Of a stretch of 64,000 nt of DNA, positions 36,262-46,035 are shown one piece after another. The notes below the pieces were generated by a model. That model made no database searches and was not told where the DNA came from. It saw only the letters and a program-made list of their open reading frames with translations. The stretch comes from MED-G105 sp050331095 (GTDB taxonomy: Bacteria; Pseudomonadota; Alphaproteobacteria; Caulobacterales; Parvularculaceae). The position numbers and the translations under genes are program-made. The DNA lies in contig JBHJHE010000010.1 of the NCBI GenBank assembly GCA_050331095.1, positions 124,001 through 188,000 on the forward strand, given 5' to 3'. Positions within the stretch are counted from its first letter, which is position 1. Each line of letters opens with the position of its first letter.

Positions 36262-36681
36262 TTAGGCGGCGGCCTTTAGAAAAGCGGCGCGCGCATCGGA
36301 CATTTCCGATCGAAATCCGATGGGGTCGCTGATCGGCGGCGACTTCACCTCGCCACGTCCCGAACCGGCGATGACGAGGCGGCCGAAATTGAAGAGGCGG
36401 CCGAAAAAGCCTTGTTCGATCGACACTTCTTCGACGGACGTCAGCGACAGCTCTTCAGTGCGACGACGCAACCAACCGCGCTTCAAGATGACGCGGCGGT
36501 CGGTTAGCGCGAACTCCGTCGTCGCGATCCACACTTGCACGCTGACGAAAATCACGACGCCGATCACGAAAACGCCCAGCAAAAGGAGCGCGAGCCAGGC
36601 TTTTGCGTGAAAGGGCCACGCAATGCCCGCCTCGCGCAAAAGCGTTTCATCTGCGCCAAGACTTTTGGATACGTACGTCAT
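36262..36681 (-). CDS. Bacterial PH-domain (YdbS/YdbT-like) membrane protein
   Basis: A 139-residue protein with one or two hydrophobic segments (WLALLLLGVFVIGVVIFVSVQVW) followed by the bacterial PH domain type 2 (FALTDRRVILKRGWLRRRTEELSLTSVEEVSIEQGFFGRLFNFGRLVIAGSG). It lies 20 bases downstream of the DUF1328 gene on the same strand, so it is probably in the stress operon driven from 36949. The molecular role is unknown. Confidence 0.85.
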   Translation of the reverse strand: MTYVSKSLGADETLLREAGIAWPFHAKAWLALLLLGVFVIGVVIFVSVQVWIATTEFALTDRRVILKRGWLRRRTEELSLTSVEEVSIEQGFFGRLFNFGRLVIAGSGRGEVKSPPISDPIGFRSEMSDARAAFLKAAA

Positions 36682-36700
36682 CGCCTGCCGTCGGCGCCGT

Positions 36701-36874
36701 CTAAACCGGCGGCCGGCCTCGGATTGCGCGGGCGATCATCGCAATGACGAACAACACGGCGAAAACGAAGAAGAGAATTTGCGCGATGTTCGCAGCGCCG
36801 GCCGCAATCCCGCCGAAACCCAGGATAGCGGCGATGACGGCGATTACGAAAAACGTCAAAGCCCAGCCTAACAT
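36701..36874 (-). CDS. DUF1328 small membrane protein
   Basis: A 57-residue protein, MLGWALTFFVIAVIAAILGFGG...IAQILFFVFAVLFVIAMI, with two membrane spans typical of DUF1328 (YtjA-like). The start ATG 36874 has AAAGG before it. The frame stays open upstream to 37108, but that part is not family-like. A consensus EcfG promoter lies 50 bases upstream, making this a likely stress gene. Confidence 0.88.
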   Translation of the reverse strand: MLGWALTFFVIAVIAAILGFGGIAAGAANIAQILFFVFAVLFVIAMIARAIRGRPPV

Positions 36875-37347
36875 GGCGCGACCCTTTCTATTGCGGTTGG
36901 AATAAACCAAATCATGACGAGAAAACGGCGGAAGACCCGCGGTGGTTCCCGCGCCCTTTCGGAAAAACCGGTTACAACGCCGTAAGCGTCGCGCGTCGTC
37001 GCGGTGACGACCTTGCGGCCGCTGACGCCCCTCAGCGAGGATATCGGTCGTCTGCTCTGCAGCCTTGCGCTCTTTGAGCTTTGCGTTCTCCTGGCGGCGG
37101 CGCCTCAACTCGTCCCGTTCACCGTTACACAGACGATCGATTGGGCTCGGCTCGTCTTCTTGAGCGCCGCGGTCCGATCGCGGAACTCAGACGGATAGGC
37201 GGATCTCGTTCTCGGTACGGCGACGCCTTCTCCTTCACCGAGGGTTTCGCGCTCGCCGAAACGGGAGAGTCCCAAAGATCCGCTTGCCGACGTAATGTCA
37301 GGACGTTTAGCCGGCGTGGCCGGACGACCGCGGCTAGTCTCGAGACG
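36875..37347. other. Region upstream of the DUF1328 gene
   Basis: Holds the EcfG-type promoter at 36924-36949 and no gene I can support. A minus-strand frame near 37030-37110 could encode a short charged, coiled-coil-like peptide (RRRRQENAKLKERKAAEQ), continuous in frame with DUF1328, but only a TTG start is available. Confidence 0.45.
36924..36949 (-). promoter_or_regulatory. Consensus general-stress (EcfG) promoter for DUF1328/PH-domain operon
   Basis: On the minus strand an exact GGAAC-N17-CGTT, ending 50 bases before the DUF1328 ATG. It has the same spacing as the promoter of the PhyR-like operon. Confidence 0.75.
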
Positions 37348-38475
37348 TCACCCGTTCGTCCACACCATGTTGAAGACGATCGTCGCAACGATCGCCAAAA
37401 GGATCGTTACGTAGATCAACGCCACGATCAGGCTCGAAGGGATCGTCTTGAGCCAGCTGCGCCCGTAGGCGCGCCTTACGGCGACGATGAAGTAAGCGAC
37501 GAGCGCGACCGACGCGGCCGGCCCGGCGATGGGCGCGCCGAACTGACCCGCGACGACGCCGGCGCCGACAATGACGAACGCCGCGGCGTGGGAGTAAAGC
37601 GACAGCACCATATGGTCGAACAACAGCGCGTCGCGGCCGCGGATGAAAAGCGCCAGCAATAGCGCTAGCACTGGCGTCATGAAAAACAGGACCCGCGGCA
37701 GCCAGTTGTTGAACGCGGCGTTGAACTGATCCGGATTGCGGATCGCATCGCTTACCCCGCCGGCAAGCTTGTCCAGTATCGCCAGCGTTCGCTCGTCGTC
37801 GCCGCGGTCCGTGGCGTCGGAGTCGCGTTCTTCAAGCTTGCTAGTCGTTCGTTTACGGACTTTCTCAAGGCAGGCTTCGAACGCCTCGTGATCGGTGTTG
37901 ACGTCGCTGGGGCGTTTGAAGAACGCGAGGCTCGCATTGATCTTGCACGCCGGCGGCGCCTCAGCGACGTCGGCGCCGCCGTCGCGTGCGTGTTCGAGCG
38001 CTAAATCGGCGACCTTGACGAGCTCCGCATCCTCGGCGGTCAGCGGCTGGATCTCTATCGCGACGAACATGGTTTTCGTCGCCGCGAGCGTCAGAAAGAA
38101 AAGAAAGCTGATCACGAGAAACAGCCGCACGGGCGGCGTGAAGCGAGAGCGCTTGCCATGGGCGTAGTTCGAGGGCACGAGCCCGGGCGCGATCGCCATC
38201 AGGCCGAGCGTGCGCCACATGCGGGAATCGAATCCAAAGGTGTCGCGCAGGAAGTCGCTTGCAAGCACCACGGACGACCGGCGCATGTCGTCGTTTTTCT
38301 GTCCGCAGACAGCGCAAAAGACGCCGGGGGCGATTGCGCCGCAGGAAACGCAAACGCGCGTCGGCGTTACGACGCCGTCGTCGGATGCGGGTTCCGTTTC
38401 CGAAGCCGGCGCGGTCTCCTCGCCGACGTTTTCTTCGCCGCCCTCAACGCCGTCAGGGCCTTCCAGTTCCCCCAT
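37348..38475 (-). CDS. DUF3667-type membrane protein with zinc ribbon
   Basis: A roughly 375-residue protein. After an acidic N-terminal stretch it has a zinc ribbon (CVSCGAIAPGVFCAVCGQ), then the DUF3667 block (DTFGFDSRMWRTLGLM, PSNYAHGKRSRFTPPVRLF) and a first membrane span. A soluble loop of about 130 residues follows, then four more spans. ATG 38475 has GGAG six bases upstream and is preferred to a TTG at 38502. The function is unknown. Confidence 0.8.
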   Translation of the reverse strand: MGELEGPDGVEGGEENVGEETAPASETEPASDDGVVTPTRVCVSCGAIAPGVFCAVCGQKNDDMRRSSVVLASDFLRDTFGFDSRMWRTLGLMAIAPGLVPSNYAHGKRSRFTPPVRLFLVISFLFFLTLAATKTMFVAIEIQPLTAEDAELVKVADLALEHARDGGADVAEAPPACKINASLAFFKRPSDVNTDHEAFEACLEKVRKRTTSKLEERDSDATDRGDDERTLAILDKLAGGVSDAIRNPDQFNAAFNNWLPRVLFFMTPVLALLLALFIRGRDALLFDHMVLSLYSHAAAFVIVGAGVVAGQFGAPIAGPAASVALVAYFIVAVRRAYGRSWLKTIPSSLIVALIYVTILLAIVATIVFNMVWTNG

Positions 38476-38616
38476 CGGCGTCTCCGCGCCCGCCGGCCTC
38501 AATAGCCCGAACGCAGGTTAGCCGATGTTCGCCGACGCGCCAAAGGCCGCCACAAGCGCTTATCGCTCTCCCTTGCGGGTGGCCGACGCTCGTCTGGACG
38601 CGCTAGCATCGCCTCC

Positions 38617-39204
38617 ATGAAGACGCAAAAACTTCTCCGCCAGGTCCACCACTGGGGCTCCCTCGCGATCTTGCTGCAGATGGGCCTCGTCATCGGGGCC
38701 GGCCTTCTCTTGATGCTAAAGAAGGAGATCGAGTGGATCCAGCCGCCGACGGCGAAAGGCGCGACCGCTTACGAAACGCCAAGCCAGTCTTTCGAGGCGC
38801 TTTTCGCCGTCGCCCGAAGCGTCGATGAACTGGGCGTCGAGAGCTGGCGCGACCTGGCGCGGGTCGACGTCAAACCGAAACAGGGCGTCGTTAAATTCGT
38901 CGGCGCCAACAATTGGGAGGCGCAAGTCGATCTCGCCACCGGCGAGGTCCTGCAGGTCGCCTACCGACGGTCCGACGTCATCGAGTCCTTGCACGACGGA
39001 TCGCTCTTCGCCGATTGGGCGAAGCTCTATCTCTTTTTCCCGTCCGGCGTCGTGCTGTTGGTTCTTTGGGGCACCGGAGTCTACCTGTTTTTTCTGCAGC
39101 ATTGGAAAAAGGCGCGAAACCGCCGATCGCGTCGCGCGCGCGGCGCGAGGCCGGACATGCAGGATCTCGCCGGGGCGCCGGACGACGGCTTAACGCCGAC
39201 GTGA
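38617..39204 (+). CDS. PepSY-domain membrane protein
   Basis: A 195-residue protein with an N-terminal membrane helix (HHWGSLAILLQMGLVIGAGLLLML), a periplasmic PepSY-like domain (VDVKPKQGVVKFVGANNWEAQVDLATGEVLQVAYRR), and a C-terminal helix (LYLFFPSGVVLLVLWGTGVYLFF). This is the PepSY-associated membrane architecture often linked to iron uptake or reductase systems; no such gene is adjacent. Divergent from the DUF3667 gene. Confidence 0.8.
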   Translation: MKTQKLLRQVHHWGSLAILLQMGLVIGAGLLLMLKKEIEWIQPPTAKGATAYETPSQSFEALFAVARSVDELGVESWRDLARVDVKPKQGVVKFVGANNWEAQVDLATGEVLQVAYRRSDVIESLHDGSLFADWAKLYLFFPSGVVLLVLWGTGVYLFFLQHWKKARNRRSRRARGARPDMQDLAGAPDDGLTPT

Positions 39205-39312
39205 CCTGAGCGCCCTTCGAAACGAAGAGCCATTTCGGCGATTGGCCGCAGCGTCTTTTGCGTTAAGCTTCGACGCGCGAACGCCAAAGAATGAACGCTA
39301 AAGGATGAACGA

Positions 39313-42300
39313 ATGATCCGTCGTACTTTTTTCGCCGTCGCCTCGATAACCTTTTGCGGCGCAGCGTTAGCTCAGACGTCGCAGCCGTCGGCGCCGGACG
39401 CAAAGCCGCCCGCCGCCGCCGAAGCGGCCGACGCCAGCGACGACGAGGCGTCGGAGGAGTCGCCGGCGGACATTTTCAAAGGGTTCGAACTGCGGTCGAT
39501 CGGGCCGGCCTTCATGGCGGGTCGGATCGCCGACATCGCCATCGTGCCGAGCGATCCGGACACATGGTACGTCGGCGTGGGCTCTGGCGGCGTCTGGAAG
39601 ACCGAAAACGCCGGCACGACCTGGACGCCCCTGTTCGACGACGAGGCGTCGTACTCCATCGGCGCCATCGCCCTCGACCCGTCAAACCCTGACGTCGTCT
39701 GGGTCGGTTCGGGCGAAAACCATGGCGGTCGGCACATCGCCTACGGCGACGGGGTTTACCGCTCGCGCGACGGCGGCGCGAGCTGGGAGAATCTCGGGCT
39801 TAAGGACTCCGAACACATTTCGAAAATCATCGTACACCCGGAAGATCCGGACACGGTGTTCGTCGCCGCCCAAGGACCGCTGTGGTCGAAGGGCGGGGAG
39901 CGAGGGCTCTTCAAGACGACGGACGGCGGCGCGACCTGGTCGAACGTCCTCTCGAAAGGCGAATGGACCGGCGTCACGGACCTCCTGATGGATCCGCGCA
40001 ATCCGGACGTTCTGTACGCCGCGACCTGGCAACGCCACCGCACGGTCGCCGCCTATATGGGGGGCGGGCCGGAAAGCGGGATTCACGTTTCGCGTGACGG
40101 CGGCGCGTCGTGGTCGGAGCTGACCAACGGCCTGCCGGAAGGCAATATGGGCAAGATAGGCCTCGCCATGAGCCCGCAGAAGCCGGACGTTCTCTACGCG
40201 GCGAGCGAGCTGAACCGCCTCAAGGGCGGCGTCTGGCGGACGTCCACGCGCGGCGCGAACTGGGAGAAAATGTCAGACGCGGTTTCCGGCGGCACGGGGC
40301 CCCACTACTATCAGGAGATCTATGCGAGCCCGCACCAGTTCGACAAAGTCTATCTGTTGTCGAACTACAGCCAGGTCTCGTCCGACGGCGGCGAAACCTT
40401 CACGCCGCTCAACAATGAATACAAACATGTCGACGACCACGCGTTCGCGTTCCATCCGACGAATCCGGACTACATCCTCTTCGGTTGCGACGGCGGCCTT
40501 TACGAGAGCCGCGACGGCGAAAAGTCGTGGCGGTTCATCGACAATCTGCCGATCACGCAGTTCTACAAGGTGGCTGTCGACGACGCCGAACCGTTCTACA
40601 ACGTCTATGGCGGCACCCAGGACAACAACTCCCAGGGCGGGCCGTCGCGCACCGACAATCGCCACGGCATTCGCAATTCGGACTGGTTCGTCACGCTCTT
40701 CGCCGACGGCCACCAGTCGGCGACGGAGCCCGGCAATCCGGACATTATGTACGCGGAATGGCAGGAGGGGAACCTCGTGCGCCACGACCGCACGACGGGA
40801 GACATCGTCCATATCCAGCCGCAACCCGGCAAGGACGAGCCGAACGAACGCTACAACTGGGACGCGCCGATCCTCGTTTCGGCCCACGACCCGAAGCGCC
40901 TCTATTTCGCGTCCTACCGCGTATGGCGGTCGGACAATCGCGGCGACGACTGGACGGCGGTCTCGGACGACCTGACGCGCAACGAGGACCGCATGCGGCT
41001 GCCGATCATGGGCCGGCAATGGTCGTGGGACTCGGGCTGGGACTTCCTCGCGATGTCGCAGTACAACACCATCACCTCGCTCGGCGAATCCCCGCTCGAC
41101 GAAAACGTGCTTTACGCCGGCACCGACGACGGCGTCATCCAGACGACGCGCGACGGCGGCCAGACGTGGTCGAGGGTCGACGTCGGCAGCCTGCCGGGCG
41201 CGCCGGACACGGCGTTCGTCAACGATATCCGTGCCGATCTGTATGATGCGGGTACGGTCTACGTCGCCCTCGATAACCACAAATACGGCGACTACAAGCC
41301 GTATCTCTATAAGAGCGTCGACTACGGAGAGACCTGGGTCTCGATGGTCGGCGATCTGCCGGAGCGCCATCTCGTCTGGCGGATCGTCCAGGACCACGAG
41401 AACAGGGACCTCTTCTTTCTGGCGACGGAGTACGGGCTCTTCTTCACCGTCGACGCAGGCGGCGCATGGACGAAGCTCGACGCCGGCGCGCCGACGATTT
41501 CATTCCGTGACGTGACGATCCAGCGGCGCGAGAACGACGTCGTCGGAGCGACCTTCGGCCGCGGCTTCTACGTCCTCGACGATTATGCGCCCTTGCGCGA
41601 GATCGACGCCGAGGCGCTGGAGAGCGAAGCGTTGTTGTTCCCCGGGCGTCGGGCCTGGTGGTACATGGAGCGTCATCCGCTCGCGTTCAGCAAGGGCGGG
41701 GCCCAGGGCCACGGCTACTATCGCGCGCCGAACCCGCCCTTCGGCGCCGTCTTCACCTATTATCTGAAAGAGGACGTCGAGACGCTCGAAGCCGCGCGCC
41801 AGGCGCGTCAGAAAGATAAAATCGAGGCGGGCGAGGACACGCCGTTCGTCGGCTTCGACGCGGTCGCCGACGAAATGGAGGAGGTCGAGCCCGAAATTAT
41901 CCTCACGGTGCGGAACGCCGACGGCGTCGTCGTGCGCCGCGTCACGGGCCCTGCGAAAAAAGGCTTCCACCGCGGCGCCTGGGACCTGCGTTATCCGCCG
42001 ATGGACGCGGTCGTGCCGCAGGAGACCTGGCCTGAGGACGAACTCGTAGGCATGCTGGCGGCGCCGGGGGACTACACTGTGTCCCTTTCAAAGCGCGTGC
42101 GCGGCGAGACGACCGAGCTCGTGGCCGCGAAGCCGTTCAAGGTCGAGCGCTTGCGCGACGGCGCGTTGCCGGGCGCGGAGACGGACGAGGTCGTCGCGTT
42201 CTGGGAGCGGACGGCGAAGCTGCAGCGCGGCGTAACGGCGGCCGGCGCAGCGGCCGAACGGATGAAAACCAAGGTCGAGGATCTGAAGCTGGCCCTGTCG

Positions 42301-42648
42301 CGCACGCGCGCAGCGCCCGCCGGGCTTGACGATCAATGGGCGGCGATCGACGCCGAACTGAAGTCGATCGTCGAAATGATGAGCGGCAACCAGGCGATGG
42401 CCGAGGTGGGACAGGATCCGCCGCCCAACCTCCAGAACCGGCTTGGCAAGGTCATGGTCGGCGTCGCCTATCAGACCTACGGGCCGACGGCGACGCACCG
42501 CCGCGTCCTCGGCTATGCGGAGGAGGACTTCGACGTCGTCCGTGAGCGCATGAACGCGCTGTCGCAGGAGACGATCCCCGCCTTCGAGGCGGCGCTGATC
42601 GAGGCGGGCGGGCCGTGGACGGTCGGGGGCGCGATCCCCGCGCGCTAG
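39313..42648 (+). CDS. Secreted VPS10/BNR-repeat protein annotated as glycosyl hydrolase in relatives
   Basis: The 1111-residue protein has a signal peptide (MIRRTFFAVASITFCGAALAQ) and a beta-propeller region built of Asp-box repeats such as SRDGGASWENL, TTDGGATWSNV, SRDGGASWSEL, SSDGGETFTPL and TTRDGGQTWSRV. Sortilin-like ten-bladed propellers have this pattern. The last ~300 residues form a separate beta-sandwich (EIILTVRNADGVVVRRV) followed by helices. Relatives are common in marine bacteria and often sit near peptidases. Enzymatic activity is not shown by any motif. Confidence 0.85.
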   Translation: MIRRTFFAVASITFCGAALAQTSQPSAPDAKPPAAAEAADASDDEASEESPADIFKGFELRSIGPAFMAGRIADIAIVPSDPDTWYVGVGSGGVWKTENAGTTWTPLFDDEASYSIGAIALDPSNPDVVWVGSGENHGGRHIAYGDGVYRSRDGGASWENLGLKDSEHISKIIVHPEDPDTVFVAAQGPLWSKGGERGLFKTTDGGATWSNVLSKGEWTGVTDLLMDPRNPDVLYAATWQRHRTVAAYMGGGPESGIHVSRDGGASWSELTNGLPEGNMGKIGLAMSPQKPDVLYAASELNRLKGGVWRTSTRGANWEKMSDAVSGGTGPHYYQEIYASPHQFDKVYLLSNYSQVSSDGGETFTPLNNEYKHVDDHAFAFHPTNPDYILFGCDGGLYESRDGEKSWRFIDNLPITQFYKVAVDDAEPFYNVYGGTQDNNSQGGPSRTDNRHGIRNSDWFVTLFADGHQSATEPGNPDIMYAEWQEGNLVRHDRTTGDIVHIQPQPGKDEPNERYNWDAPILVSAHDPKRLYFASYRVWRSDNRGDDWTAVSDDLTRNEDRMRLPIMGRQWSWDSGWDFLAMSQYNTITSLGESPLDENVLYAGTDDGVIQTTRDGGQTWSRVDVGSLPGAPDTAFVNDIRADLYDAGTVYVALDNHKYGDYKPYLYKSVDYGETWVSMVGDLPERHLVWRIVQDHENRDLFFLATEYGLFFTVDAGGAWTKLDAGAPTISFRDVTIQRRENDVVGATFGRGFYVLDDYAPLREIDAEALESEALLFPGRRAWWYMERHPLAFSKGGAQGHGYYRAPNPPFGAVFTYYLKEDVETLEAARQARQKDKIEAGEDTPFVGFDAVADEMEEVEPEIILTVRNADGVVVRRVTGPAKKGFHRGAWDLRYPPMDAVVPQETWPEDELVGMLAAPGDYTVSLSKRVRGETTELVAAKPFKVERLRDGALPGAETDEVVAFWERTAKLQRGVTAAGAAAERMKTKVEDLKLALSRTRAAPAGLDDQWAAIDAELKSIVEMMSGNQAMAEVGQDPPPNLQNRLGKVMVGVAYQTYGPTATHRRVLGYAEEDFDVVRERMNALSQETIPAFEAALIEAGGPWTVGGAIPAR

Positions 42649-42654
42649 ACGACG

Positions 42655-42681
42655 CCTGGCGGCGCGGGAAGCGCCGCCAGG
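42655..42681. terminator. Stem-loop between convergent genes
   Basis: An 11-bp perfect inverted repeat CCTGGCGGCGC/GCGCCGCCAGG with a 5-base loop, 7 bases after the BNR gene stop and 40 bases before the end of the convergent hydrolase gene. There is no T run, so it may be a terminator or an mRNA end protector. Confidence 0.55.
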
Positions 42682-42720
42682 AGCTTAGGCGCGGGGCGTT
42701 AGCTGCGCTGGGGGCGGCCG

Positions 42721-43617
42721 TTACGCCGCGCCGAGCTGCCGGTCGAAGAGGGCGAGCATCCGGCCCCAGGCGCGTTCGGACTGCGCGGGGTCGTGGGCGC
42801 GCGAATCCGTTGGCACCCAGCCGTGCAAGGCGTCCTCGTAGACCTCGATCTCCGCCGGAACGCCGGCCTCGTCGAAGGCGGCGATGAGCGCGTCTTTCGC
42901 CTCCGGCTGACGCTCATGGTCGTTCTCGGCGATGGCGATGAGGACGCCGCCGTCGATCTTGCCGGCGAGGCGGTGCGGGCTGTCGGCGTCGTCCGTGACG
43001 AGGCCGCCGCCATGGAACGAGCAGGGGGCCTTGATCCGCCCGGGGACGGCCGCTGCGGCGCGCAACGTCCACGAGCCCGTCATGCAGAAGCCGACGGCGC
43101 CGACGCCGCGCGCGGCGTCGACGGCCGACTGCTCGTCAAGCCACGCCGTCAGCGCTTTCGCGTCGGTCACGACCGTCTGCGGCGACAGCGCCTGGTAGTG
43201 CGGCGTCACGCGCTCCCGCCCGCCGGGATCGCGAAAGGTCATGCCGTCGAAGAAAAGCTGGCCTTCATGCGTGCGGTAATAGGGGTTGACGGCGAGGACG
43301 CTGTAGCCGGCCCCCGCGAGCCGCCGCGCCATTTCGAAAAAGGCGGGCCGCACGCCGTGAATGTCCGGCCAGATGATGACGGCGGGGTGAGCCCCCTCGG
43401 CGGGATGGATGAACAGAGCGTCGGCCTCGCCGTCGGGCGTCGCGACGGCCACGGCGGTCTCGGTCAGATCGCCGGCGTCGTACTTGGCGGCCAAGGCGTA
43501 GGGCGCAAGGCCCAGCGCCGCGACGGCGGCCGGCGCGCCGGCGTTGAAGCCGCGCCGGGTCAGGGCCTTCTTCCTGAGGTAAGCGTCGAGCTCGCGTTCG
43601 GTCGTTTCATCGCACAT
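42721..43617 (-). CDS. Tat-exported dienelactone hydrolase family protein
   Basis: The 298-residue protein starts with a Tat-like signal (KKALTRRGFNAGAPAAVAALGLAPYALA). The alpha/beta-hydrolase core has the nucleophile GFCMTGSW, where dienelactone hydrolases have Cys, and the His in DALHGW. Residues RERVTPHYQALS lie before the nucleophile. The reaction is hydrolysis of an ester or lactone; the natural substrate is unknown. Its ATG is just upstream of the end of the S46 peptidase operon region. Confidence 0.85.
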   Translation of the reverse strand: MCDETTERELDAYLRKKALTRRGFNAGAPAAVAALGLAPYALAAKYDAGDLTETAVAVATPDGEADALFIHPAEGAHPAVIIWPDIHGVRPAFFEMARRLAGAGYSVLAVNPYYRTHEGQLFFDGMTFRDPGGRERVTPHYQALSPQTVVTDAKALTAWLDEQSAVDAARGVGAVGFCMTGSWTLRAAAAVPGRIKAPCSFHGGGLVTDDADSPHRLAGKIDGGVLIAIAENDHERQPEAKDALIAAFDEAGVPAEIEVYEDALHGWVPTDSRAHDPAQSERAWGRMLALFDRQLGAA

Positions 43618-43710
43618 TGGTCGGCCTTTTCGTTGTCGCCCCCCGCATGATCCTAGGCGCGCGGGATCCGTCGTGTCTCGGTTCGGACGTCGATCCGGCG
43701 GCGACGGCCG

Positions 43711-45858
43711 TCAGCGAACGATTTTCATCTCGTCGATGAGCCGCGGCGCGCCGTCGAGCTTCTCCATGACCCAAAGCATATAGCGCGTGTCGACATGGAT
43801 CGTCCGCGTCGTGCGCGGATCGAAGTCCCAGTCGGAGTTCACGCTTTCGATAGTGCCGTCGAACAAGAGCCCGACAAGCTCGCCGCGGGCGTTCAGGGTC
43901 GCCGAGCCCGAATTGCCGCCGGTGGAATCGAGGTCGGAGAGAAAATTCACCGGCACCGTGCCCAGCGAGCGCAGCGCGTAGCGGCCGTAGTCCTTCTCGG
44001 CGATGAGCTTCAGTTGCTCCTTCGGCGCGTTGAACGGCTCCTCGCCGGTGTCCTTCTCCGGAATGCCTTCGAGTCGCGTGAACGGCTCGTAGATCAGGCC
44101 GTCCTTCGGCGAGCCGCCGAACACCGTGCCGTAGGTGATGCGCAACGTGGAGTTGGCGTCTGGGTAAGCGGCGCCGCCTTGCGACTTCCGCCACGCGATG
44201 ATCGCCTCCATGTAGCGCGGCTCCAGCGCCGAGCGGCGGCCCTCGCGGGATTTCGCCTCTTCTTCGGCCTTGATCTCGGTCTCATGGAGGGCGACGGCGA
44301 GCTTCACGAACGGATCGTCGCTCGCCTCGAATGCGTCGGGCGCGGCCTCCATCAGCGCGATCCGCGCCGCGCTGTCCCCAAGCGTCGTGTCCGCATAGAA
44401 CCGGTCGAGATCTCCGGCGGCGAACCCGTCGTCGAGCCCGAGCGCAGCGTCGAAGGCGGCGACGCGCCGTTCGGGGGGCTGCGCCATGTAGCGGTTGAGG
44501 AACAGCGTCCACTCGGCCTTGTCGACGCTGGGGTCGTAACGGCGGTCGATCCGGCGCAGGCCCGCGGCGAAGAACGTCATGTCGCGCTCCTGGAACCCCG
44601 GCTCGCGAGCGTCGTCGGGCTTTTGGCGTTCGAGCGCCAGCCGATAGAGCCGTTGTGCGGCCGCCAGAAGCTGCGGGCGCGTCGCGTTGTCGTAGGCGAA
44701 GTCGCGTTTTTCCGCCGCCGCTTCCTCTGCGGAGAGGGCGTCGAGCGCCTCGATCGCGCGGGCGTAGTCCGCCCGGCCGGCGTCTTCGGCGATCCAGGCG
44801 TTGAGCGCCGCCTCGCGCGCGCGGCGCCGATCGACGAGGCCAACGCGCCGCGCCCCCTCGATCTGTCCGCCGAGGTTCTTCTCGAAATTGTTGAGCCCGG
44901 ACAGGCGAGCCTCGTATTTGATGCGCGCGTCGGAGCCGACCGGCGCCGCCTCCTCGATCGTGCCGATCCAGTCGTTCATCAGCGTCCGAAAGGTCGGATA
45001 GAGCCAGTCGAACGTGTGCGCGACCTCGGCGAGGCGGGCGTAGCGGGAGGTCGAGCCGGGATAGCCCGCCGCCATCACGAAGTCGCCGTCGTCGAGCCCG
45101 GCGGACGAGACCTTGAGCACGTGTTCGGGCTTGTACGGAACGTTCTCCTCGGCGTAGTCCGCCGCGGTCCCGTCGGGCGCGACATAGGCGCGGTAGAACG
45201 CGAAGTCGCCCGTGTGGCGTGGCCAGAGCCAGTTGTCGACGTCGCCGCCGTATTTGCCGATGCTGTCGCCCGGCGCGTAAACGAGGCGCACGTCTCGGAT
45301 CTCCAGCCGCTTGATGAGCTTGTGCTGTAGACCGCCGAAAAACGCCGGCGCCTGGCAGCGATGGCCCGGATCCTCCTCGCACTCCTTGATGAGCGCTTTT
45401 TTGGCGTCCTCGATCGCCTGGTAACGCTCGCGCGGCGACATGTCGTCGTTAACGCCAGCGAGCGCGCGGTCCGTCACGTCCTGCACGTCGACCGTCACAT
45501 AGACGCGCGAGCCTGGCGCAGCCGGCAATTCGGCGGCCAGATCTTCAGCGAGAAAACCGTTTTCCAGATAGTTGTTCTCAGGCGTCGAGTTGAACTGCAC
45601 CGATCCGCGCGCGCAGTGGTGATTGGTGACGACGAGACCGGTCTCCGAGACGAACGACGCCGTGCAATTCCCGAGCGAGATAACCGCGCCCATCGGGAAC
45701 GCCGTGAGGTCGGCGAGCGCCTTCGGGTCAAGCCGCAGTCCCGTCTTGCGCATGTCGGCGGCGATCTCGACGGCCTGCTCGGGCGTGAACATCCCTTCCT
45801 TGGCGTCGGCCGCGCCCGCAAACGCGGCGAGGCCCGCCACGAACATGAATTTCTTCAC
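43711..45858 (-). CDS. S46-family dipeptidyl peptidase (DPP7/DPP11 type)
   Basis: A 715-residue serine exopeptidase that removes dipeptides from peptides in the periplasm. It has a signal peptide (MKKFMFVAGLAAFAGAADAK). The catalytic His is in GLVVTNHHCARGSVQ and the catalytic Ser in STGGNSGSATLNARGELVGLLFDG, both standard S46 motifs. The length is typical. Together with the M1 peptidase and BNR protein it suggests growth on protein-rich substrate. Confidence 0.93.
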   Translation of the reverse strand: MKKFMFVAGLAAFAGAADAKEGMFTPEQAVEIAADMRKTGLRLDPKALADLTAFPMGAVISLGNCTASFVSETGLVVTNHHCARGSVQFNSTPENNYLENGFLAEDLAAELPAAPGSRVYVTVDVQDVTDRALAGVNDDMSPRERYQAIEDAKKALIKECEEDPGHRCQAPAFFGGLQHKLIKRLEIRDVRLVYAPGDSIGKYGGDVDNWLWPRHTGDFAFYRAYVAPDGTAADYAEENVPYKPEHVLKVSSAGLDDGDFVMAAGYPGSTSRYARLAEVAHTFDWLYPTFRTLMNDWIGTIEEAAPVGSDARIKYEARLSGLNNFEKNLGGQIEGARRVGLVDRRRAREAALNAWIAEDAGRADYARAIEALDALSAEEAAAEKRDFAYDNATRPQLLAAAQRLYRLALERQKPDDAREPGFQERDMTFFAAGLRRIDRRYDPSVDKAEWTLFLNRYMAQPPERRVAAFDAALGLDDGFAAGDLDRFYADTTLGDSAARIALMEAAPDAFEASDDPFVKLAVALHETEIKAEEEAKSREGRRSALEPRYMEAIIAWRKSQGGAAYPDANSTLRITYGTVFGGSPKDGLIYEPFTRLEGIPEKDTGEEPFNAPKEQLKLIAEKDYGRYALRSLGTVPVNFLSDLDSTGGNSGSATLNARGELVGLLFDGTIESVNSDWDFDPRTTRTIHVDTRYMLWVMEKLDGAPRLIDEMKIVR

Positions 45859-46035
45859 CGCTTCCTCCAGATGTCCCCCGCGTCGATATCGCGCGCGTCT
45901 TTCCTCAAATCACGATCAAACGCCCGCATAACCGCGCGCGCCCCCGACGTCCATGTTGACGGCTAGTGTAGGCGCGAACCCCAACTGCGCTATACGTCCC
46001 AGCGACGCGCGGGCGAGCCATGAGATCCGACTGAC

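Noticed and set aside
37180..37215. GGAAC followed by CGTT near 37182 as a stress promoter
   Set aside because: The spacing is 20 bases, outside the 16-17 range.
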